DNA from: Alloalcanivorax venustensis ISO4
GTDB lineage: Bacteria > Pseudomonadota > Gammaproteobacteria > Pseudomonadales > Alcanivoracaceae
DNA length: 64,000 nt
Direction of reading: 5' to 3'
Assembly (NCBI RefSeq): GCF_015356855.1
Contig: NZ_ARXR01000001.1
Span: forward strand, 1 to 64,000
Part shown: piece by piece, positions 38,577 through 47,981 of the stretch
How positions within the stretch are numbered: position 1 is the first letter of the stretch
How the letters are laid out: each line of letters starts with the position of its first letter
Notes under the pieces: model-generated
Told to the model about the DNA's origin: nothing
What the model saw: only the letters and a program-made list of their open reading frames with translations
The model's database searches: none
Position numbers and translations under genes: made by a program

Positions 38577-40121
38577 ATGAGCAATCCCATGACCTACAAC
38601 GACCTCAGCCCGGCCCAGCTTGTGGAGCTGGCCGTTCAGCGTAACGAAGGCCACCTCGCCGCCAATGGCGCGCTGGTGGTGGAAACCGGCCACCGTACCG
38701 GCCGGTCCCCGATGGACCGCTATGTGGTGGACGAGCCCAGCACCACCGAGCACATTCACTGGGGCGCCATTAACCGTCCCTTCCCGTCGGACAAGTTCGA
38801 TGCGCTCTGGGATCGCGTGGCCGCGTTCGTGACCGAGGACGACACCTTCGTTTCTCACCTGCATGTGGGCGCCGACACCGACCACTACCTGCCGGTGAAA
38901 GTGACCGCGCAGACCGCCTGGCACAATCTGTTCGCCAACACCCTGTTCATCCGCCCGGAGCGCTTCAACCCGCGCGACAAGCAGGAGTGGCAGATCCTTC
39001 ACGCGGTGAACTTCCAGTGCGACCCGCAGCGCGACGGCACCAACTCCGACGGCTGCGTGATCCTCAACTTCGCCCAGCGCAAGGTGCTGATCGCCGGCAT
39101 GCGCTACGCCGGTGAAATGAAGAAAGCGATGTTCTCGGTACAGAATTTCCTGCTGCCCGAGAAAGACGTGCTGCCCATGCACTGCTCCGCCAACGTCGGC
39201 GAGAACGGCGACGTGGCGCTGTTCTTCGGCCTGTCCGGCACCGGCAAGACCACCCTGTCCGCCGACCCGGACCGTTACCTGATCGGTGACGACGAGCACG
39301 GCTGGGGCAAGGACGTGGTGTTCAACATCGAAGGCGGCTGCTACGCCAAGTGCATCGACCTGAGCCAGAAGAACGAGCCGGTGATCTGGGACGCGATCCG
39401 CTTCGGCGCGGTGCTGGAAAACGTGATCCTCAACGAGGAAACCCGCGAACCGGATTACACCGACGTCTCGCTGACCCAGAACACCCGCGCCGCCTACCCG
39501 CTGGAAAACATCGACAAGCGGGTACTGGAAAACCGCAGCGGCGAGCCCAAGCACATCATCTTCCTGACCTGCGACCTGACCGGCGTGCTGCCGCCGGTGT
39601 CCAAGCTCAGCCGTGAAGCCGCCGCCTACCACTTCCTGAGCGGCTACACCGCGCTGGTCGGCTCCACCGAAATGGGTTCCGGCGACGGCATCAAGAGCAC
39701 CTTCTCCACCTGCTTCGGCGCGCCCTTCTTCCCGCGCCGCGCCGGCGAATACGCCGAGCTGCTGATGAAGCGCGTGGACGAGTTCGGCTCCAAGGTCTAC
39801 CTGGTGAACACCGGCTGGACCGGCGGCCCCTACGGCGAAGGCGAGCGCTTCAGCATTCCCACCACCCGGGGCGTGGTCAACGCCATCCTCAGTGGCGCGC
39901 TGGACGACGCCGAAACCGAGCACCTGGACATCATCAACCTGGACGTGCCCAAGTCCGTGCCCGGCGTTGACGACACGCTGCTCAAGCCCAAGAACACCTG
40001 GGCCGAGCCGGAGAACTACGAGGCCCGCGCCCGCGACCTGGCCGAGCAGTTCCAGAACAACTTCGCCGACAAGTACGCCGACGTGGCGGAAGAGATCCGC
40101 GCCGCCGGCCCGAAGGCCTGA
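38577..40121 (+). CDS. pckA: Phosphoenolpyruvate carboxykinase (ATP)
   Basis: 514-aa ATP-type PEPCK, oxaloacetate + ATP to PEP + CO2, the entry step to gluconeogenesis. That fits an organism living on fatty acids or hydrocarbons. Motifs: [15 protein letters not shown], the P-loop [16 protein letters not shown], the metal/adenine part [22 protein letters not shown], and [14 protein letters not shown]. Slightly shorter than the E. coli enzyme. AGGAAG lies before the ATG. A strong terminator follows. Confidence 0.97.
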   Translation: MSNPMTYNDLSPAQLVELAVQRNEGHLAANGALVVETGHRTGRSPMDRYVVDEPSTTEHIHWGAINRPFPSDKFDALWDRVAAFVTEDDTFVSHLHVGADTDHYLPVKVTAQTAWHNLFANTLFIRPERFNPRDKQEWQILHAVNFQCDPQRDGTNSDGCVILNFAQRKVLIAGMRYAGEMKKAMFSVQNFLLPEKDVLPMHCSANVGENGDVALFFGLSGTGKTTLSADPDRYLIGDDEHGWGKDVVFNIEGGCYAKCIDLSQKNEPVIWDAIRFGAVLENVILNEETREPDYTDVSLTQNTRAAYPLENIDKRVLENRSGEPKHIIFLTCDLTGVLPPVSKLSREAAAYHFLSGYTALVGSTEMGSGDGIKSTFSTCFGAPFFPRRAGEYAELLMKRVDEFGSKVYLVNTGWTGGPYGEGERFSIPTTRGVVNAILSGALDDAETEHLDIINLDVPKSVPGVDDTLLKPKNTWAEPENYEARARDLAEQFQNNFADKYADVAEEIRAAGPKA

Positions 40122-40140
40122 GCGGCGCCTGTGCCGCTCA

Positions 40141-40172
40141 AAAAAAAGCCCGCCGGACGGCGGGCTTTTTTG
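40141..40172 (+). terminator. Strong rho-independent terminator of pckA
   Basis: The stem AAGCCCGCCG / CGGCGGGCTT is flanked by an A run before and TTTTTT after, 20 bases past the pckA stop. It is symmetric enough to act on both strands. Confidence 0.93.
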
Positions 40173-40252
40173 TTGCGGCCCGCTCCACAACCCGATTTCA
40201 CGCCATGCCCGCGCGGCGTTAGACTGGCCGCCTTAACGCAAGGAGCCCCTGA

Positions 40253-41545
40253 ATGAGCAAACCAAAGATCGTGGTGGTCGGCGGTGGCGCCGGCGGCCTG
40301 CCCCTGGTCACCCAGCTGGGACGCAAACTGGGCAAGTTCGGGCACGCCGATATCACCCTGGTGGACGCCAGCAGCGTGCACGTCTGGAAGCCGCGCTTCC
40401 ACGAAGTCGCCACCGGCGCCATTGACGCGGACCTGGACGCGGTGGACTACCGCGCCCACGCCCGCCTGAACCACTACCGCTTTGAACCCGGCAGCATGAC
40501 CTGGGTGGACAAGGACAAGCGCGCCATCACCCTGGCGCCGATCACCGATGCCCAGGGCGAGGAAGTGCTGCCCGAGCGCAACCTCTACTACGACTACCTG
40601 GTGGTCGCCGTGGGCAGCCAGAGCAACGACTTCGGCACCCCCGGGGTGCGCGACCACTGTCTGTTCATGGACACCCGCGCCCAGGCGGAACGCTTCCGCG
40701 AGCGCTTCATGAACACCTGCCTGCACGCCAACTACCGCGACGAGCCGGTGTCCGTGGCGATCGTCGGCGGCGGCGCCACCGGCGTCGAGCTGGCGGCGGA
40801 AATCCACCACGCGGTGGCGATGCTCAAGCTGTACGGCCACGAACACCTGGACCGCAAGCAGCTCAAGGTGACGGTGGTGGAAGCGCTGCCGCGCATTCTG
40901 CCGGGCTTGTCCGAGCGGGTGTCCGCCGCCGCCCAGGAGCGCCTGGAAGGCCTCGGCGTGTCGGTGCGCACCGGCGTGATGGTGGCGCGCGCCACCGAGG
41001 ACGCGCTGATCACCAAGGACGACGAAACCATCAGCGCCGACCTCATGGTGTGGGCCGCCGGCGTCAAGGCCCCGGATTTCGTCGGCAAACTGGAAGGCTT
41101 CGCGCTCAACAAGATCAACCAGATCGAGGTGTCGCCGACCCTGCAGGCGAAGGGCAACGACCGGGTGTTCGTGGTCGGCGACTGCGCCTTTCTCAAGCCG
41201 GACGGCGACGACAAACCGATCCCGCCGCGTGCCCAGGCCGCCCAGCAGATGGCCAGCCACACCGCCAAGAACCTGCAGCGCCTGATCATGAACCGCGACC
41301 CCAAGCCGTTCCGCTACCGCGACCACGGCTCGCTGGTGTCGCTGTCCAACTACAGCTCCGTGGGCATGCTGATGGGCAACCTGAAAGGCGGCAACTTCTT
41401 CGTCGAAGGCTGGCTGGCCCGGCTCATGTACGTGGGCCTGTACCGCATGCATCAGGCGGCGTTGTACGGCTGGCCGCGCACCCTCATGCTGCTGACGGCG
41501 GGCCGCTTCAGCAAGCTGGTCCGGCCACGCATGAAATTGCACTGA
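40253..41545 (+). CDS. ndh: Type II NADH dehydrogenase (NAD(P)/FAD oxidoreductase)
   Basis: 430-aa NDH-2-type enzyme passing electrons from NADH to quinone without pumping protons. The FAD-binding motif is KIVVVGGGAGGLPLVTQLG at the N-terminus. The NADH-binding motif is VAIVGGGATGVELAAEI near residue 170. The late FAD motif VFVVGDCAFL is followed by PRAQAAQQMASHTAKNL. The C-terminal segment (FVEGWLARLMYVGLYRMHQAALYG) is the amphipathic membrane-anchoring part. AGGAG lies before the ATG. It stands in its own unit between pckA and the glucose dehydrogenase. Confidence 0.93.
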   Translation: MSKPKIVVVGGGAGGLPLVTQLGRKLGKFGHADITLVDASSVHVWKPRFHEVATGAIDADLDAVDYRAHARLNHYRFEPGSMTWVDKDKRAITLAPITDAQGEEVLPERNLYYDYLVVAVGSQSNDFGTPGVRDHCLFMDTRAQAERFRERFMNTCLHANYRDEPVSVAIVGGGATGVELAAEIHHAVAMLKLYGHEHLDRKQLKVTVVEALPRILPGLSERVSAAAQERLEGLGVSVRTGVMVARATEDALITKDDETISADLMVWAAGVKAPDFVGKLEGFALNKINQIEVSPTLQAKGNDRVFVVGDCAFLKPDGDDKPIPPRAQAAQQMASHTAKNLQRLIMNRDPKPFRYRDHGSLVSLSNYSSVGMLMGNLKGGNFFVEGWLARLMYVGLYRMHQAALYGWPRTLMLLTAGRFSKLVRPRMKLH

Positions 41546-41576
41546 TTCGCACCTAAACCACAACAGGGAGAAGACC

Positions 41577-43967
41577 ATGGCGGTGTTCACAGGATGGATT
41601 CTGGTTTTGATCGGCCTGGCGCTGACCGGCGGCGGCGGCTGGCTGGCGGTGCTCGGCGGCAGCTGGTACTACCTGCTGGCCGGGCTGGGCTTTTTGCTCA
41701 CCGGGGCGCTGATGGTGCTGCGCCGGCCCGGCGCCCTCTGGATTTACGCGTTGCTGATTCTCGGCACCGGCCTGTGGTCGGTGTGGGAAGTGGGGCTGGA
41801 CTGGTGGGCCCTGATGCCCCGTGGCGTGGTGATCGTGGCCATCGGCCTGTGGCTGATGACGCCCTGGGTAACGCGCGACCTGAACGCCAGCGGCCGTCAG
41901 CCCTGGGGGCTGGCCGCCGGGCCGGTGGCGGTGATGGTGGTCGCCGCCGGCGCCCTGGCCCTGACCGCGCTGCTCGGCCCGGACCCCAACGGCGTGCGTG
42001 GTGAGCTGCCCACCGCCCGCGCACCGCAGCCGCCGCAGAGCTCGCAAAGCAATATCCCCGACGGCGACTGGCACGCCTACGGCCGCACCGGTTTCGGCCA
42101 GCGTTACTCGCCCCTGGATCAGATCACCCCGGACAACGCCGACCGGCTCGAGCCGATCTGGACCTACCACACCGGCGATCTGCGCGGTGAGGGCGACCCG
42201 GTGGAAACCACCTACGAGGTGACCCCGCTCAAGATCGACGACACCCTCTACCTGTGCACGCCACACCACTGGGTGATCGCCCTGGACGCGGACAGCGGCG
42301 AAGAAATCTGGAAGTTCGATCCCGACATCGACAAGGACATCAGCCGCCAGCACCAGACCTGCCGCGGCCTCTCCTATTTCGACGGCCACCAGCAGGCGGA
42401 GCCCCTCGCCCCCGGCGAGGACAGCGCGGTGGCCGCCTCCGGCGAACGGGACAGCAGCGCCTACCCGACCTGCCAGCGCCGCCTGTTTCTGCCCACCGGC
42501 GACGCCCGCCTGATCGCCCTCGACCCGGAAACCGGGGAGCGTTGCGCCGGCTTCGGCGACAACGGCTCGGTGAATCTGTGGGCCAACATGCCGCACCAGC
42601 AGGATGGCTTCTACTACTCCACCTCACCGCCGGTGGTCACCGAGGACTATGTCATCATCGGCGGCGCGGTGAACGACAACGTCTCCACCCGCGAGCCGTC
42701 CGGGGTGATCCGCGCCTACGACGTCGACACCGGCGAACTGGTGTGGAACTGGGACCCGGGCAATCCGGAGCAGACCGATCCGATCGCCGCCGGCGAAACG
42801 TACAGCGCCAGCACGCCCAACTCCTGGTCGGTGTCCAGCGTCGACGAAGCGCTCGGCCTGATCTACCTGCCCATGGGCAACCAGGTGCCCGATCAGTGGG
42901 GCAAGGACCGCACCACCGAATCGGCGCCGTTCTCGTCGTCGATCGTCGCCCTCGACATCGACACCGGCGAGCTGCGCTGGGTGTTCCAGACCGTGCACAA
43001 CGACCTCTGGGACATGGACGTGCCGGCCCAGCCGAGCCTGATGAACCTGGATACCGACGACGGCTCCGTGCCGGTGCTGGTGGCGCCCACCAAGCAGGGC
43101 GACATCTATGTGCTCGACCGTCGTAACGGCGAGCCAGTGCTGCCGGTGAGCGAAGACAAGGCACCGGAGAGCCTCGGCTACCAGCCGGTGGCCGACACCC
43201 AGCCGAGCTCCTCGCTGAGCCTCAACCCGCCGCCGCTGGAAGGCCGCGACATGTGGGGCGCCACCCTGTTCGATCAGCTGATCTGCCGTATCCAGTTCCA
43301 GCGGCTGAACTACCAGGGCCGCTACACGCCGCCGTCGGAACAAGGCAGCCTGATCTACCCGGGCAATTTCGGCGTGTTCAACTGGGGCGCGCTGGCGGTG
43401 GACCCGGAGCGCCAGGTGGCGTTCACCACGCCGGCCTATCTGGCGTTCGTTTCCACGCTGATCCCGCGCCAGGACGACACCAGCAACTATGTGTCCGACG
43501 GCAAACCGGGGCTGAACGAAAACTACGGCGCCCCCTACGCGGTCTCCCTGAAGCCGTTCCTGTCGCCGCTGGGGCTGCCCTGCCAGCAGCCGCCGTGGGG
43601 CTATGTGGCCGGCCTCGATCTGCGCAGCGGCGAGGTGGTGTGGAAGCACCGCAACGGCACCGTGCGCGACCAGTCGCCACTGCCGCTGCCGTTCAAGATG
43701 GGCGTGCCGGATCTGGGCGGCCCGATCGTCACCGCCGGCGGCGTGGCGTTCATGAGCGGCACCATCGACTACTACGTGCGCGCCTACGACGTCACCACCG
43801 GCGAGCAGTTGTGGGAAGACCGCCTGCCCGCCGGGGGCCAGGCCACGCCGATGACCTACCTGGACTCCCAGGGCCGCCAGCGCCTGCTGGTGGTGGCCGG
43901 CGGCCACGGTTCCCTGGGCACCAAGGCCGGTGACGCCATCATCGCCTACGGACTGAAGGACGACTAA
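41577..43967 (+). CDS. gcd: Membrane-bound PQQ-dependent glucose dehydrogenase
   Basis: 796 aa. Four or five N-terminal membrane helices (about residues 1-140) are followed by a periplasmic eight-bladed PQQ propeller. Propeller marks include DWHAYGRTGFGQRYSPLDQI (tryptophan-docking start), YLCTPHHWVIALDADSGEEIW and HNDLWDMDVPAQPSL. Oxidises aldoses to lactones in the periplasm and gives electrons to ubiquinone. No pqq biosynthesis genes are in the window. It lies 31 bases after ndh and could be co-transcribed with it. Its stop overlaps the convergent porin gene by four bases. Confidence 0.94.
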   Translation: MAVFTGWILVLIGLALTGGGGWLAVLGGSWYYLLAGLGFLLTGALMVLRRPGALWIYALLILGTGLWSVWEVGLDWWALMPRGVVIVAIGLWLMTPWVTRDLNASGRQPWGLAAGPVAVMVVAAGALALTALLGPDPNGVRGELPTARAPQPPQSSQSNIPDGDWHAYGRTGFGQRYSPLDQITPDNADRLEPIWTYHTGDLRGEGDPVETTYEVTPLKIDDTLYLCTPHHWVIALDADSGEEIWKFDPDIDKDISRQHQTCRGLSYFDGHQQAEPLAPGEDSAVAASGERDSSAYPTCQRRLFLPTGDARLIALDPETGERCAGFGDNGSVNLWANMPHQQDGFYYSTSPPVVTEDYVIIGGAVNDNVSTREPSGVIRAYDVDTGELVWNWDPGNPEQTDPIAAGETYSASTPNSWSVSSVDEALGLIYLPMGNQVPDQWGKDRTTESAPFSSSIVALDIDTGELRWVFQTVHNDLWDMDVPAQPSLMNLDTDDGSVPVLVAPTKQGDIYVLDRRNGEPVLPVSEDKAPESLGYQPVADTQPSSSLSLNPPPLEGRDMWGATLFDQLICRIQFQRLNYQGRYTPPSEQGSLIYPGNFGVFNWGALAVDPERQVAFTTPAYLAFVSTLIPRQDDTSNYVSDGKPGLNENYGAPYAVSLKPFLSPLGLPCQQPPWGYVAGLDLRSGEVVWKHRNGTVRDQSPLPLPFKMGVPDLGGPIVTAGGVAFMSGTIDYYVRAYDVTTGEQLWEDRLPAGGQATPMTYLDSQGRQRLLVVAGGHGSLGTKAGDAIIAYGLKDD

Positions 43968-45271
43968 AGCGTCAGCGCCACCGTGGTGCCGACCACCCAG
44001 GCGTCATCGACCGCGTCGTTGGCGCCCGGGTGGACCAGGTACTGCAGGTTGGGCCGCAGGGTCAGCCAGGGCGTCATGTGGATGCCGTAATAGAGCTCGG
44101 CGTTCCATTCATCGCTTTGCGGCGGCACATAGCCGGCGGCACCGGGGCCGGCCACCAGCGGATTGCCCGCCGTAGCCGAGTCCACGTAGGCGTCGCCGAT
44201 TTCCGCGTAGGCCAGACCCACACCCAGCTCATCCCGGGGGCGCCCTTGCCACGGTCCGCGCCAGCTCGCGCCGGCGGACAGGTAGCGCGCCACATAGGCG
44301 GTGTCCGGGTCGTGCCAGCTGCCCTGGCTGAACAGGGTCAGGCCGCGCCTGTCGCCGTGCGGCGCGCTCACCTGTTGTTGCACCACGAAGTAGCCGCCGT
44401 AGCGACGTCCGCGGGTGCCGCCGTCCTCATAGTCGGTGGCTTCGGCGCTGCTGTAGTAGGCGCCGAGCTTGTACTTGCCGGGCAGGCCGCCGGGGCCCTT
44501 GTCCGGGACCCAGCCCACCTCCACCGGCGTGATCACCCCTTCGCTGCCGTGACGATACAGATCCAGAGCCTGATCCGGATCCAGGTTTTCCGGGTTCTGA
44601 TCGAACACGCCAAGCTGCAGATAGCGCCGGGCGCCGTCCTGCACTTTCACCCGGCCGCCCCACTGCGACACCGGCCAGTTGTACCAGACCGCGCCGGCCT
44701 GGTTGCCCGGCTGGCCGCTGCCCAGATACAAATTCTGGAAGCGGCTCTCCAGGGTGGCGAAGTCGTCGCTGAGCGGAATGCGGCCGAGCTTGTACTCCAG
44801 CGCCCCGCCGAACAGCCCCTGCTGAAACCAGAGCTGGGTGAGCCGCGTCACGTTGCCGCGACCGAACACCTCCTGCACCGACGACACGCCGCCGGTGGCG
44901 GGGTCCACCAGCCGTTCGCCAGTCAGGTTCTCACCGTTGCGGTTGGTCAGGGTGACCTTGAAGTCGGCGTCGTTCACGCCGGCAAGACGTTCCAGGTCCA
45001 AGGATAGCGAGGCATGGAACTGGTCCGCGTAGGCGAGGCGGCCATCCTCGCGGAACCCGCCGCTCAGGTTGTGGGCCATCTCGCCGACGTAGCCGAGATC
45101 AAACCGCACCCCCTGACGGGCAAGGTCCGTGCGCGTGCCGGCCCAGTCCCCCAGCGCGTAATCCCCGCCGGGGTCCAGCGGCGCCGCGCGCACCGCCGCC
45201 CAGGGCGCGCACAGGGGCAAGATCGCCAGCGCCGCGACCAGCGCCCGCGCGCGAAAGCGTTTCCGTGTCAT
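43964..45271 (-). CDS. OprB-type carbohydrate-selective porin
   Basis: 435-aa outer-membrane porin of the OprB family. The signal peptide ends near AVRAA (about residue 30). The mature start DYALGDWAGTRTDLARQGVRFDLGYVGE is the OprB signature. The C-terminus VDDAWVVGTTVALTL ends in a beta strand. It probably lets sugars into the periplasm for the convergent PQQ glucose dehydrogenase. The RBS AGGAGGAAGG is strong. Confidence 0.9.
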   Translation of the reverse strand: MTRKRFRARALVAALAILPLCAPWAAVRAAPLDPGGDYALGDWAGTRTDLARQGVRFDLGYVGEMAHNLSGGFREDGRLAYADQFHASLSLDLERLAGVNDADFKVTLTNRNGENLTGERLVDPATGGVSSVQEVFGRGNVTRLTQLWFQQGLFGGALEYKLGRIPLSDDFATLESRFQNLYLGSGQPGNQAGAVWYNWPVSQWGGRVKVQDGARRYLQLGVFDQNPENLDPDQALDLYRHGSEGVITPVEVGWVPDKGPGGLPGKYKLGAYYSSAEATDYEDGGTRGRRYGGYFVVQQQVSAPHGDRRGLTLFSQGSWHDPDTAYVARYLSAGASWRGPWQGRPRDELGVGLAYAEIGDAYVDSATAGNPLVAGPGAAGYVPPQSDEWNAELYYGIHMTPWLTLRPNLQYLVHPGANDAVDDAWVVGTTVALTL

Positions 45272-45392
45272 GGCCTTCCTCCTTGATGCCGGTGACCTGC
45301 CCTTGCAGATTCCGCCTCGGCGCGGAATACGTCAACAACCGAGCTCCTCGCGGCGATAGGCCGGGGCGCCCCCAACCGCTACACTGGAGCCC

Positions 45393-46325
45393 ATGAACCT
45401 GCCTAACCCCCTCATTCAGGCGGCCGAATATGTGTACCGCGTGGCCAGGAACGCGGTGGGCTTCTGGCTGGAAGCCAACGCGGTCAGCTACGCCGGCGCG
45501 CTGGCGTTTTTCACCCTGTTCTCGATCGCCCCGGTGGTGATCCTGGCGGTGCAGGTGATCGGCCTGGTGATGAGCACCGACGCCGCCATGGCGCGGATCA
45601 TGACCCAGCTGCAGGAAACCATCGGCCCCGACGCCGCCGAGACGGTACGCACCGCCGTGGCCGCCAACCAGATCGACCAGGGCGGCATCCTGCCCACGCT
45701 GATCGGCCTGGGCGCCATGGTGGTCGGCGCCACCACCGTGTTCGCGCAGATGCAGCGCTCCCTCAATAACGTCTGGGACATCGCGCCGCGCCCTTCGCGC
45801 AACACCATCCTGGCGCTGCTGAAAAGCCGCCTGATGTCGCTCACCGTGGTGCTTTCCATCGGCTTTGTGCTGATGGTGTCGCTGTTTCTGAGCGTGGTGC
45901 TGCAGGCGATCATGGTGTTCGCCCGGGACTGGCTGCCGATCCCGGCGGGTCTGGTGGTGGGCCTGGAAACCCTGCTCTCGGTGGTCGTGGTCACGCTGCT
46001 GTTCGCCACCATTTTCAAGGTGCTGCCGGACGCGGTACTGCGCTGGAAAGACGTGCTCTCCGGCGCCCTGGTCACCGCCCTTTTGTTTATTCTCGGGCGC
46101 TTCCTGATCGCTTTTTATCTGTCCCACACCGCCACCGCGTCCACCTACGGCGCCGCCGGCTCACTGGTGTTGCTGCTGCTGTGGGTCTACTACTCGTCGC
46201 TGATTCTGCTGTTCGGCGCCGCCATCACCCGGGCCCACACCGAGGCGCGGGGCATCACCATCCGCCCCAGCCGCACGGCGGTCCGGGTGCACCGTCAGAT
46301 GCTCGAGGACCCCGCCGGCCGTTAA
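45393..46325 (+). CDS. YihY/BrkB (UPF0761) family membrane protein
   Basis: 310-aa inner-membrane protein with about six membrane segments. The signature NAVSYAGALAFFTLFSIAPVVILAVQ is at about residues 29-54, and TYGAAGSLVLLLLWVYYSSLILLFGAAITRAH near the end. Once annotated as RNase BN, which was a mistake for this family; now regarded as a possible transporter of unknown substrate. It stands alone, divergent from the porin. Confidence 0.92.
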   Translation: MNLPNPLIQAAEYVYRVARNAVGFWLEANAVSYAGALAFFTLFSIAPVVILAVQVIGLVMSTDAAMARIMTQLQETIGPDAAETVRTAVAANQIDQGGILPTLIGLGAMVVGATTVFAQMQRSLNNVWDIAPRPSRNTILALLKSRLMSLTVVLSIGFVLMVSLFLSVVLQAIMVFARDWLPIPAGLVVGLETLLSVVVVTLLFATIFKVLPDAVLRWKDVLSGALVTALLFILGRFLIAFYLSHTATASTYGAAGSLVLLLLWVYYSSLILLFGAAITRAHTEARGITIRPSRTAVRVHRQMLEDPAGR

Positions 46326-46404
46326 CCGGCCGGGCACGGCAGGCTCGGCGCCCACCGCCGGGTGGGGTATGCTCCCCTATTATTTTTTAATCTCGGGAGG
46401 GGAC

Positions 46405-47193
46405 ATGGGCGATCATTCCTTGAAAGATAAAGTGGTGCTGATCACCGGCGCGGGTGGCGGTATCGGCCGCGCCACGGCGGAAAAACTGGGCCGCGACGGC
46501 GCCCGTCTGATGGTGTCCGACATCGACGCCGACGCCGCCGAGGCGACCGCCGACGCGATCCGCCGGGCCGGCGGCGAGGCCCGCGCCCAGGCCGCCGACG
46601 TGAGCCGCGACGACCAGGTGGCGGCGCTGGTGGCCGCCACCGTGGACGCCTTCGGGCAGCTCGACGGCGCCTTCAACAACGCCGGCATCGAAGAAGAGAA
46701 CGACAAGGTCGCCGACGTCGACGAAGCGCTGTTCGACCGGGTCATGGCCATCAACGTCAAAGGCGTGTGGCTGTGCATGAAGCACCAGACCGCCGTAATG
46801 GCGCCGCGCAAGACCGGCAGCATCGTCAACACCGCCTCGGTGGCGGGCCTGGTGGGCGCGCCCCGCCGCGCCGCCTACGCCGGCAGCAAGCACGCGGTGA
46901 TCGGCATGACCAAGAGTGTCGCCGCCGAGTACGCCCTGCAGGGCATCCGCGTGAACACCGTCTGCCCGGGGATCATCCGTACCGCGATGATGGAGCGGGC
47001 CATTGAGCAGGCGGCGAAGGCCGGCTACGCCAGTGAAGAAAAACAGCGCCAGTTCCACCGCGCCATGCACCCGCTGGGTCGGGTCGGCGAAGCGGATGAA
47101 GTGGCGGAGGCGGTGATCTGGCTGCTGTCCGGCGCCTCGTCGTTCGTCACCGGCCACCAGCTGGCGGTGGACGGCGGTCTCACCGCGCTCTGA
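46405..47193 (+). CDS. Short-chain dehydrogenase/reductase
   Basis: 262-aa classical SDR. The cofactor motif is VVLITGAGGGIGRATAE, then NNAGIEE, then the catalytic Ser in NTASVAGLVG and Y-x3-K as YAGSKHAV. The downstream PG motif is VCPGIIRTAMM and the end FVTGHQLAVDGGLTAL. Asp in VSDIDAD after strand 2 suggests NAD preference. The ATG at 46405 has GGGAGGGG just upstream. The substrate is not predictable; a glutathione S-transferase gene follows 39 bases later, and they may be co-transcribed. Confidence 0.93.
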   Translation: MGDHSLKDKVVLITGAGGGIGRATAEKLGRDGARLMVSDIDADAAEATADAIRRAGGEARAQAADVSRDDQVAALVAATVDAFGQLDGAFNNAGIEEENDKVADVDEALFDRVMAINVKGVWLCMKHQTAVMAPRKTGSIVNTASVAGLVGAPRRAAYAGSKHAVIGMTKSVAAEYALQGIRVNTVCPGIIRTAMMERAIEQAAKAGYASEEKQRQFHRAMHPLGRVGEADEVAEAVIWLLSGASSFVTGHQLAVDGGLTAL

Positions 47194-47232
47194 GCACACC
47201 GGCTTACCAATGAATCGTTCGGGAGAACACTA

Positions 47233-47892
47233 ATGCTGACATTGCACGGCTTCGACGCCAGCAACTACGTGAACATGGTCAAATTCGCGCTGCGCGAAAA
47301 AGGCCTCGAGTTTGAGCAGGCCACGCTGTACCCCAGCCAGGAGGACGCGGTACTCAGCGTCAGCCCCATGGGCAAGGTGCCGGTGCTGGAAACCGGCGGC
47401 GTCTTCCTGTCGGAAACCAACGTGATTCTGGAATATCTGGACGAGACCACCGAAGGCCCGGCGCTGTACCCGGCCGACCCGCTGGAGAAGGCCCAGGTGA
47501 AGCAGCTCGTCAAACACATCGAGTTGTACCTGGAACTGCCCGCCCGGCGCTGCTATCCGGAAGTCTTTTTCGGCGGCCAGGTGAGTGACGAAACCAAGGA
47601 ACAGACCCGCGAGGCCCTGCTCAAAGGCATCCGTGCCCTGGCCCGCAAGGCGCGCTGGCAGCCGTTCCTGGCCGGCGACCGGCTGACCGCCGCGGACGTG
47701 TTCTTCCTGTACAGCGCGGACCTGGCCAAAGCGGTGGCCGGCAAGCTGTTCGGCATTGATCTGCTGGCGGAGGCGCCGGGCAGCGCCGAGCTCCTGGCGC
47801 GCCTCAACGAGCGCGACAGCGCCAAAAGCGTGGCCGCCGAACGGGATCTGGCCATGGAGAAATTCCTCAAGTACGCCCGCGGCGGCAAATAG
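47233..47892 (+). CDS. Glutathione S-transferase family protein
   Basis: 219-aa GST. The thioredoxin-like N-terminal domain shows NMVKFALREKGLEFE, SPMGKVPVLETGG with the cis-Pro, and the glutathione-contacting LSETNVILEYLDE. The all-helical C-terminal domain has FLAGDRLTAADVFFLYSADLA, the N-capping box region. Probably conjugates or isomerises electrophiles. It follows the SDR gene on the same strand with a GGGAGAA site. Confidence 0.9.
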   Translation: MLTLHGFDASNYVNMVKFALREKGLEFEQATLYPSQEDAVLSVSPMGKVPVLETGGVFLSETNVILEYLDETTEGPALYPADPLEKAQVKQLVKHIELYLELPARRCYPEVFFGGQVSDETKEQTREALLKGIRALARKARWQPFLAGDRLTAADVFFLYSADLAKAVAGKLFGIDLLAEAPGSAELLARLNERDSAKSVAAERDLAMEKFLKYARGGK

Positions 47893-47981
47893 GCCCCGGA
47901 CGGCGGGCGCTTTCCTTCACGGTCCGATGTCGTCATGGCATGCTCACTGGTGTCATTCATTCGCCGGTGAGACCCGAGACC

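Noticed and set aside
38016-40190. 724-codon minus-strand open frame opposite hslO/pckA
   Set aside because: Antisense shadow; no RBS and no recognisable protein features.
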